5,548 nucleotides of DNA from CAMPJU01 sp036675265 (lineage in GTDB: Bacteria > Pseudomonadota > Gammaproteobacteria > Xanthomonadales > Xanthomonadaceae): assembly GCA_036675265.1 (NCBI GenBank), contig JAKFFJ010000082.1, positions 1 through 5,548 of the forward strand, read 5' to 3'. The notes below the pieces were generated by a model, which was not told the origin of the DNA, ran no database searches, and saw only the letters and a program-made list of their open reading frames with translations. The translations under genes and the position numbers were made by a program. How positions within the stretch are numbered: position 1 is the stretch's first letter; each line of letters begins with the position of its first letter. Shown here one piece after another: positions 1-4,641 of the stretch.

Positions 1-123
1 GAAGACCTGGTCGCCGCGGCGTTCAACGACGCGGTCAACAAGGTCAACGCCGAGTCGCAGGCGAAGATGGCGGCGGCGACCGCCGGCATGCCGATGCCGC
101 CGGGGATGAAGCTGCCGTTCTGA
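1..123 (+). CDS. ybaB: YbaB/EbfC nucleoid-associated protein, C-terminal 40 codons (5' truncated by window)
   Basis: Reading frame 1 is open from the first base to TGA at 121-123 and gives 40 residues beginning EDLVAAAFNDAVNKV and ending GMPMPPGMKLPF. This matches the C-terminal part of the YbaB/EbfC family (about 105-110 residues in full): the end of the long helix with the LVAAAFNDA signature, then the Met/Pro-rich flexible tail that ends in a KxPF motif. The family forms small dimeric DNA-binding proteins that coat the nucleoid. Its usual place between dnaX and recR fits, since recR starts 38 nt downstream. The N-terminal two thirds lie off the left edge, so neither start nor promoter can be judged. 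The family call rests on remembered sequence similarity; the reading frame is seen directly. Confidence 0.93.
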   Translation, partial: EDLVAAAFNDAVNKVNAESQAKMAAATAGMPMPPGMKLPF

Positions 124-133
124 TGGTCTCCAT

Positions 134-160
134 CCCCTGATTTCGGGGCGGGCAAAAAAA
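134..160 (+). promoter_or_regulatory. ybaB-recR spacer with recR ribosome-binding region and A7 tract
   Basis: The 38-nt spacer has three visible elements: CCCC (134-137) and GGGG (145-148), which can pair as a 4-bp stem with a 7-nt loop; a G-rich stretch GGGGCGGG (145-152), the only Shine-Dalgarno-like sequence; and a run of seven A (154-160) ending one base before the recR ATG. No GGAGG-type site is present. The possible stem would sequester the G-rich stretch, but 4 bp is weak. No -10/-35 pair is convincing, so recR probably shares the ybaB transcript. Seen directly: the sequence elements. Inferred: their role in initiation. Confidence 0.35.
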
Positions 161-161
161 C

Positions 162-761
162 ATGACTTCGTCCCTACTCGAACAACTGATCGAAGCCTTC
201 CGCGTGCTGCCCGGCGTCGGCCAGAAGACCGCGCAGCGGATGGCCTACCACGTGCTCGAACGCGAACGCGAGGGCGGCCAGCGCCTGGCCGAGGCCCTGG
301 CGGCGGCGGTCGAGCGCGTCGGTCACTGCGCGCGCTGCCGCGACTTCAGCGAAAGCGAAACCTGCGCGACCTGCGCCAGCGCAGCGCGTGATCGCCACCT
401 GCTGTGCGTGGTCGAATCGCCGGCGGATCGATTGGCGATCGAACAGGCGACCGGGTTTCGCGGCCTGTATTTCGTGCTGCAGGGGCGGTTGTCGCCGCTG
501 GATGGCATCGGCCCACGCGAACTCGGCCTCGACCAGTTGCTGCTGCGCCTGGCCGAGGGCGAAGTGCGCGAATTGATCATCGCCACCAACCCGACCGTCG
601 AGGGCGAGGCGACCGCGCACTACCTCGCGCAACTCGCGCGCCAGCAGGGCGTCGCGCCGAGCCGGCTTGCGCACGGCGTGCCGCTGGGTGGCGAGCTGGA
701 ATACGTCGACCGCGGCACGCTGGCGCATGCGTTCGGCAGTCGCGGCGAAATGCCTTTGTAG
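162..761 (+). CDS. recR: Recombination mediator protein RecR
   Basis: The gene encodes 199 residues, normal for RecR (E. coli about 201). RecR works with RecO (and RecF) in the cytoplasm to load RecA on SSB-coated single-stranded DNA during gap repair and replication-fork recovery. Domains in order: an N-terminal helix-hairpin-helix with LPGVGQKTAQRMAYH (residues 16-30); a four-cysteine zinc site C56-x2-C59-x8-C68-x2-C71; a Toprim domain starting LLCVVESPADRLAIE (80-94) and continuing with ATNPTVEGEATAHYL (141-155); and the C-terminal GGELEYVDRGTLAHAF segment (176-191). All signature residues are present, with no sign of decay. ATG at 162 is the only reasonable start: the frame is closed by TGA at 138-140, no other start codon lies between, and the MTSSLLEQLIEAF opening is typical. 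It lies 38 nt after ybaB and 54 nt before the HIT gene on the same strand, so one transcript is plausible. Confidence 0.98.
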   Translation: MTSSLLEQLIEAFRVLPGVGQKTAQRMAYHVLEREREGGQRLAEALAAAVERVGHCARCRDFSESETCATCASAARDRHLLCVVESPADRLAIEQATGFRGLYFVLQGRLSPLDGIGPRELGLDQLLLRLAEGEVRELIIATNPTVEGEATAHYLAQLARQQGVAPSRLAHGVPLGGELEYVDRGTLAHAFGSRGEMPL

Positions 762-803
762 CGGCACGCCTTTGTTGAACGGCTCCTGCAATACCGACTT
801 CCT

Positions 804-809
804 GGAGGA
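804..809 (+). promoter_or_regulatory. Ribosome-binding site of the HIT gene
   Basis: GGAGGA at 804-809 is a near-consensus Shine-Dalgarno sequence, six bases before ATG at 816. It is the strongest such site in the window and fixes the start. The rest of the 54-nt recR-HIT spacer (762-815) shows no convincing promoter or terminator, only a short direct repeat GCCTTTGT (752-759 and 768-775) that is probably chance. Confidence 0.85.
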
Positions 810-815
810 CTTGCG

Positions 816-1166
816 ATGCCAGACACCATCTTCCACAAGATCATCCGTCGCGAGATCCCGGCCGACATCGTCCACGAGGACGAGCACCTGATCGCGTTCC
901 GCGACATCGCGCCGCAGGCACCGGTGCATGTGCTGTTCGTGCCGAAGACCCCGCTCGCCACGCTCAACGACGTGCAACCGTCGCAGGCGGACATCATCGG
1001 TCGGCTGGCCATTGCCGCCGCGGATTACGCCAAGCAGCAGGGTCTCGCCGACGACGGTTACCGCATTGTCATCAACTGCAACGCCGATGCCGGGCAGACC
1101 GTGTTCCAACTGCACCTGCACCTGTTGGCGGGGGCGCCGTTGGGACGGTTCGGCACGCCCAGATGA
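816..1166 (+). CDS. HIT (histidine triad) nucleotide-binding protein, HINT branch, with Gln in the first triad position
   Basis: The gene encodes 116 residues, the usual length for bacterial HINT proteins (E. coli HinT 119). HINT enzymes are small cytoplasmic dimers that hydrolyse purine nucleoside phosphoramidates such as AMP-lysine through a histidine nucleophile. Visible signatures are TIFHKIIRREIPADIVHED (residues 4-22), AFRDIAPQAPVHVLFVPK (27-44, with H38 at the position of the fourth conserved histidine) and the C-terminal GQTVFQLHLHLLAGAPLG (93-110). The usual triad is His-x-His-x-His; here it is Q98-x-H100-x-H102, with codon CAA at 1107-1109. The central histidine, the nucleophile by alignment to the family, is kept, as is H102, so the enzyme may still be active. 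The start is set by a strong GGAGGA site. The gene probably forms one transcript with ybaB-recR and ends one base before a hairpin. The family is certain; activity and substrate are inference. Confidence 0.95.
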   Translation: MPDTIFHKIIRREIPADIVHEDEHLIAFRDIAPQAPVHVLFVPKTPLATLNDVQPSQADIIGRLAIAAADYAKQQGLADDGYRIVINCNADAGQTVFQLHLHLLAGAPLGRFGTPR

Positions 1167-1167
1167 A

Positions 1168-1190
1168 GACGCCCGGCGAGCCCGGGCGTC
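1168..1190. terminator. GC-rich hairpin between convergent genes, candidate bidirectional terminator
   Basis: GACGCCCGG (1168-1176) and CCGGGCGTC (1182-1190) form a perfect 9-bp stem with a 5-nt loop (CGAGC). It begins one base after the HIT stop codon (1164-1166), and the Slp-family gene on the opposite strand ends 13 nt away (stop at 1204-1206), exactly where a shared terminator would be expected. The T-tracts are poor in both directions: GTTGCAC follows on the + strand and TTCATCT on the - strand, so it may terminate inefficiently or serve mainly to protect the 3' ends. The stem is seen directly; the function is inferred. Confidence 0.7.
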
Positions 1191-1203
1191 GTTGCACGAT
1201 GGA

Positions 1204-1704
1204 TTACCAGTAACCCCACCACGGCCACGGGGCCGGTCGTGTGATCACGTCGACGCGCTCCCGGACAGGCCACAGGTAGACCACGTCGGCGGCGATGCGC
1301 GGCAGGCGGTAGTCGTATTCGCCGATCCGGCGGTTCTCGTAGCCGTCGATGCGGCCGGTGAAGGTGATGTCGCGGTCGGGCTTGAACAGCGCCGGGTCGT
1401 AGAAGCCGTCGCGGCAGGCGATGAAGCGGTTGCCGACGTCGTCGCCCGCCCAGTAGGGGCGGCCATAGCTGCCGAGCCTGGTCGAGAGCACCTCGAAGCA
1501 GGTGCGGTTGGGCAGCGGCTCGGTGCGGACGATGCGGCCACCCCAGCGCACCATCGCGCCGGTGCTCTCGGTATTGAGTGCATCGTATGGGCTGATCTGC
1601 GCGAATTCGCCCTGCAGCGGGCGCGGGTGCGAGGCGCACGCGGCGAGCAGGAGCGTGGCGAATCCGAGTGCAGCGAGGCCTGCCGTGGGGAAGCGGACGT
1701 TCAT
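1204..1704 (-). CDS. slp: Slp-family outer-membrane lipoprotein
   Basis: The gene encodes 166 residues with a lipoprotein signal: MNVRF start, hydrophobic stretch (residues 8-22) and lipobox L20-A21-A22-C23. Alanine follows the cysteine, not aspartate, which favours outer-membrane sorting. The body resembles E. coli Slp: RWGGRIVR (53-60), FEVLSTRLGSYGRP (70-83), RFIACRDGFYDP (93-104), FTGRIDG (115-121), GEYDYRLP (128-135) and LWP (144-146). It ends in a Trp-rich tail APWPWWGYW. Slp proteins are starvation- or acid-inducible outer-membrane lipoproteins in enterics; the biochemical role is unclear. I chose ATG at 1702-1704 over a start 24 codons upstream because it directly precedes the signal peptide and has a GGGAGA site; the upstream extension would lie inside tgpA and bury the signal. 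The TGA of tgpA is one base before this ATG, so co-transcription and translational coupling are likely. Family call is by remembered similarity; function in this organism is unknown. Confidence 0.92.
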   Translation of the reverse strand: MNVRFPTAGLAALGFATLLLAACASHPRPLQGEFAQISPYDALNTESTGAMVRWGGRIVRTEPLPNRTCFEVLSTRLGSYGRPYWAGDDVGNRFIACRDGFYDPALFKPDRDITFTGRIDGYENRRIGEYDYRLPRIAADVVYLWPVRERVDVITRPAPWPWWGYW

Positions 1705-1705
1705 G

Positions 1706-3706
1706 TCATGTCTCCCGGTTGGGGTGGTACGCGCGCAGGTCCCGGGCGAGGGCGCGTGACGTGGACCTATCGCCATCGCCGCGAGCGTAGCGCCATTCGG
1801 CGAAACGCGCGCTGAGCAGGATCAGTTTGCTGTCCCGGGGGCGTGCCCGCGACACCCGCTGCGCCCAGTCGCCGGCGGGTTCGTGCGGTTCGCGGCCGAG
1901 CCCGAACCGGGCATAGCGCGCGCCGAGCCGATGCCAGGCGCGCAGCACCGGGTCGGGTTCGCGCGCTTCGCGGGTCACCAGCCAGACCGCAGCGAGCAAT
2001 GCGAGCACGGCGACCAGCGCGAACAGCAGGATCAGGCGCTGCGGCGGAATCTCGTCGATGCCCAGCGGTTTCAGCATCTGCGCCTGCCGGCGCGCATCGA
2101 AGCCAAGCACGAAGTCGTTCCAGCCGCGTCGCAGCCAGTCGCCGACATGCAATGCCGGCATCAACGTGCCGAGCAGGCTTCCGCTCGCACCGGCGCGGTC
2201 GGCGAGGGTGTCGAACACGCGCTCGGGCGAGACCGCGGCCGTCGGGTCCACCCGGATCCAGCCGCGTTGCGGCAACCAGACCTCGGCCCAGGCATGGGCG
2301 TCGGAACGACGCAGCAGCCAGTAGTCGCCGATCGGGTTGCGCTCACCGCCCGCATAGCCGCCGATCACCCGCGCGGGGATGCCGGCGCCGCGCATCAGCA
2401 CGACCAACGCGGAACTGAAGTGTTCGCAATAACCGGCCTTGTGGGTGAACAGGAACTCGTCGACCGCGTGGCGGCCGAGCGGTGGCACGGCCAGTGTGTA
2501 GGCGAATTCGGCGCGAACCCACGCCAGCGCGCGCTGGACGATGGCAGCGTCGTCGCTGCCGGCCTCGGTGCGCCATTGCCGGGCCAGCGCGAGCGCTCGC
2601 GGGTTGTAGCCCGACGGCAGCTCCAGTGCATCGCGGCGCATGTTGCGTTCGAGCCGTGGTTCGAATACCCGCGGCGGCGCCGACTGCATGCGCCATCGGG
2701 ACACTTCATCGAGGGGCCTGGTGACACGCAGCGCGTAGTCGGCGCCAAGCGTGGCCCCGGTGGGTGCCGCCGCGGGCAGGTCCAGTGCGACCAGTTGCTC
2801 GCGATCGGTGGGTTCCAGTTCCAGTTCGTAATCCCAGCGATTGGGGCCAAGGGATACGGCTGGTGCAGGGAAGTGCCGCACGGCGGGCGACTGGGTCCAG
2901 GTGCGTCCATCGAAATGGACCATGACCAGCCCGCGCCAGTACATCTGTTCCTGCGGTGGCACCGGGCCGAAGAAACGCACGCGCGCGGCGGGCGTGTCGT
3001 CGGTGAGCATGTCGACCCATTCCCCCGGCGTCATGCTGTCGGACAAGCCGGGACGCGCCTGGACGCGTTCAGGCGCGCCCCACAACGGCGAAGCCAGTCG
3101 CGGGAACAACCAGAACGCCGCCAATGCCAGCGGCAGGCCGATCGCGACCATGCGCCACGCCGAAGTGATGCGTCGCCATGTCGGCAATGCGCGATGGACG
3201 TCGCCCGATTCGAGGTCGGCCAGCCGTTGCAGTGCAACCAGTCCCGATGTCGCCGCGAGCAGTCCCAGTCCCAGCGACAATGGCCCCTGGTCGAGCAGGA
3301 ACGTCGCGAACGGCGCGAACAACCCGAACCCGACCAGGCTGCGCGCATCGCGCAGTCCGGAGGTCTCCGCCGGCTTGATCGCCAGCATCGCGGCAAGCAG
3401 CGCGCACCCGGTATCGCGTCCCAGGTTGAATCCCATCTCCACCATCACGACGGCGGCCAGGGCCAGCGCCGCGATCACGCGCAGCCAGCCTGGCAATGCC
3501 TGTCGTCGCGCGAGCACCGCGACGACCACGGCGGTCGCGCCGAGTCCGATCGCAAGCGGTCGTGGCACTTGCAGCAGCAATGGCAGCAGGCAGGACAACG
3601 CCGCCAGCAACACCCAGCCACGACTGCGCGGATCGAGCAGGGGTGGCGAACCACGGAGTGGCGGAGCAGGCAACGTCACGGCAGCAGGGCCAGTGCGCGC
3701 AGGCAT
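1706..3706 (-). CDS. tgpA: TgpA-type membrane protein with periplasmic transglutaminase-like domain
   Basis: The gene encodes 666 residues, close to Pseudomonas aeruginosa TgpA (about 668). Order: a short cytoplasmic N-terminus; a membrane region of about five to seven helices between residues 31 and 201 (DUF3488/TgpA N-terminal domain); a periplasmic stretch with TPGEWVDML (226-234) and MYWRGLVMVHFDGRTW (255-270); the transglutaminase core with C427 (AGYCEHF), H471 (SDAHAWAEVW) and D487 (WIRVDPTA); one transmembrane helix (about 557-577); and a cytoplasmic DUF4129 tail (WHRLGARYARFGLG, 591-604). The full Cys-His-Asp triad suggests an active papain-like fold enzyme, but substrate and reaction are unknown; P. 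aeruginosa TgpA is reported essential for growth. The start is uncertain: ATG at 3706 overlaps the DUF58 gene by 31 nt and lacks a Shine-Dalgarno site, whereas GTG at 3679 (codon 10) makes a classic 4-nt GTGA overlap with the DUF58 stop, also without a clear site. Either way it is coupled to the upstream gene. It ends one base before the lipoprotein gene. Confidence 0.95.
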   Translation of the reverse strand: MPARTGPAAVTLPAPPLRGSPPLLDPRSRGWVLLAALSCLLPLLLQVPRPLAIGLGATAVVVAVLARRQALPGWLRVIAALALAAVVMVEMGFNLGRDTGCALLAAMLAIKPAETSGLRDARSLVGFGLFAPFATFLLDQGPLSLGLGLLAATSGLVALQRLADLESGDVHRALPTWRRITSAWRMVAIGLPLALAAFWLFPRLASPLWGAPERVQARPGLSDSMTPGEWVDMLTDDTPAARVRFFGPVPPQEQMYWRGLVMVHFDGRTWTQSPAVRHFPAPAVSLGPNRWDYELELEPTDREQLVALDLPAAAPTGATLGADYALRVTRPLDEVSRWRMQSAPPRVFEPRLERNMRRDALELPSGYNPRALALARQWRTEAGSDDAAIVQRALAWVRAEFAYTLAVPPLGRHAVDEFLFTHKAGYCEHFSSALVVLMRGAGIPARVIGGYAGGERNPIGDYWLLRRSDAHAWAEVWLPQRGWIRVDPTAAVSPERVFDTLADRAGASGSLLGTLMPALHVGDWLRRGWNDFVLGFDARRQAQMLKPLGIDEIPPQRLILLFALVAVLALLAAVWLVTREAREPDPVLRAWHRLGARYARFGLGREPHEPAGDWAQRVSRARPRDSKLILLSARFAEWRYARGDGDRSTSRALARDLRAYHPNRET
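1711..1716 (-). promoter_or_regulatory. Ribosome-binding site of the Slp-family gene inside the tgpA 3' end
   Basis: On the minus strand GGGAGA (1716 down to 1711) lies six bases before the ATG at 1704. It is made by the last Arg, Glu and Thr codons of tgpA (CGG GAG ACA), followed by TGA, one base, then ATG. An ATG at 1709-1707 overlaps the tgpA stop but opens only ATG-ACA-TGA, so it is not the gene start. The site decides the start of the lipoprotein and suggests that ribosomes ending tgpA can re-initiate here. Confidence 0.75.
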
Positions 3707-4623
3707 GCGTGGCGATGCGCAGCGCCTTGCGCAGGACCGAGGGATGGTTGCCCCGGCAGCAGCAGCCGGTAACGCCGGCCGTCGCGTTCCGCCTCATCCA
3801 CCCAGCGCGCCAGCCGTGAAATGCGCAGTTCGTATTCGACGCCGGCGAGTGCGTGCCAGTCGAGCACGATGTCGGCGCTCAGCGGTTGTTCGTACTCGCG
3901 CACCAGCAGGCTGTCGCGACGCGCAGAGGGTTTCCATGCGACAGCACGGCGTGGATCGCCGCGACGGTAGGCGCGCAGGTGGTGGACGTCGTCGCCGGCC
4001 GGGTGCAGCCGCATCTGTGCGGCTTCGCCCAGGCCGGTCGGCAGCGGCGGGCCCTGCGTTTCCGGCACCGGATAGACCAGCAACGGTTGTTCCGGCCAGA
4101 CATAGGCCCACGCGCGCACCAGGCCGAGCGGGCGCGTGGTCGAAATGCGCAGTCGCGGAATGTCCATCCATCCGCGGCGGCTGGTGGGGAGGGCGAATTC
4201 CGCAGCGCCGCTGCCATCGTCGAGCGAGAGGATCGCCGAGGCATCCTCGCAGTCGACGCGCAGGCCGCGACGTTCGCGGCCGGATGCCGCGCGCGCGTGC
4301 AGGCGTACCGTCAATGCCGTTCCGGCGGTGACTGGCTCAGCGCCGATCGCGTAGAACCCCAGGCCGCTGAGCTGCAGGTGCGCGGAGAGCAGGCTGGTGT
4401 GCGCGGCACCCGCGAGCAGGAGCATCAGCAGCAAGGCGGGATTGTTGTTGTAGTTGAGCGCGCCCAGGCCCATCGCCAGCAGCAGCAGCGCGAAGAACAG
4501 GCCGAAGCGCGTGGGCAATACATAGATGCGTCGCCGGCCCAGCTGCACCGGCAAGGTTTCCGGCGCGCGCGGCGTCACCCAGGTTTCGGCGCGTTTGCGC
4601 AGGTCACGCCACCAGGCGTTCAT
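3676..4623 (-). CDS. DUF58 membrane protein, MoxR/TgpA-associated
   Basis: The gene encodes 315 residues. A basic, Trp-containing N-terminus (MNAWWRDLRKR) precedes two hydrophobic helices (about 40-57 and 62-82) split by NYNNNP. A beta-rich region follows, with TTRPLGLVRAWAYV (162-175), and then the DUF58 core LRAYRRGDPRRAVAWKPSAR (216-235) and LLVREYE (239-245). After this comes a short C-terminal segment DIVLDWHALAG (251-261) and about 54 more residues. DUF58 proteins are the standard partners of MoxR ATPases; some carry a von Willebrand A-like metal site, but the DxSxS motif reads D-W-H-A-L here and the domain is short, as I remember for the TgpA-linked subfamily. It lies 18 nt after moxR and overlaps tgpA. 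Its ribosome-binding site is weak: an AAGG overlapping the moxR stop is about 15 nt from the ATG. The biochemical role is unknown; a regulatory or scaffold function with MoxR and TgpA is inferred from context. Confidence 0.93.
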   Translation of the reverse strand: MNAWWRDLRKRAETWVTPRAPETLPVQLGRRRIYVLPTRFGLFFALLLLAMGLGALNYNNNPALLLMLLLAGAAHTSLLSAHLQLSGLGFYAIGAEPVTAGTALTVRLHARAASGRERRGLRVDCEDASAILSLDDGSGAAEFALPTSRRGWMDIPRLRISTTRPLGLVRAWAYVWPEQPLLVYPVPETQGPPLPTGLGEAAQMRLHPAGDDVHHLRAYRRGDPRRAVAWKPSARRDSLLVREYEQPLSADIVLDWHALAGVEYELRISRLARWVDEAERDGRRYRLLLPGQPSLGPAQGAAHRHACLRALALLP

Positions 4624-4641
4624 GGTGGTGACAGGACGCCT

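Noticed and set aside
752..775. Direct repeat GCCTTTGT (752-759 and 768-775) at the recR 3' end
   Set aside because: Only 8 bp, two copies, no associated structure; expected by chance.
775..803. Possible promoter between recR and the HIT gene (TTGAAC at 775-780)
   Set aside because: No -10-like hexamer occurs at a 16-18 nt spacing; CAATAC at 789-794 is too close. Co-transcription with recR is simpler.
174..1121. 315-codon open frame on the - strand, antisense to recR and the HIT gene
   Set aside because: It is codon-aligned with both recR and the HIT gene (all share the same phase) and is explained by codon bias; no recognisable protein features.
1705..1776. 24-codon upstream extension of the Slp-family gene (start at 1776)
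   Set aside because: It would place 24 residues before a clear lipoprotein signal peptide, lies inside the tgpA coding region and has a less suitable start context than the GGGAGA-supported ATG at 1704.
928..1815. 295-codon open frame on the + strand across the HIT 3' end and antisense to slp
   Set aside because: It crosses the terminator hairpin, overlaps two well-supported genes and is in codon-aligned register with slp. The translation is Arg/Ala-rich and unrecognisable.
1883..3772. 629-codon open frame on the + strand, antisense to tgpA
   Set aside because: It is in codon-aligned register with tgpA, so its stops can only arise from TTA, CTA or TCA codons in the sense gene, which are rare at this GC content. 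Its translation is a low-complexity mix rich in Arg, Gln, His and Ala with no recognisable domain, while tgpA on the other strand has a clear family match.
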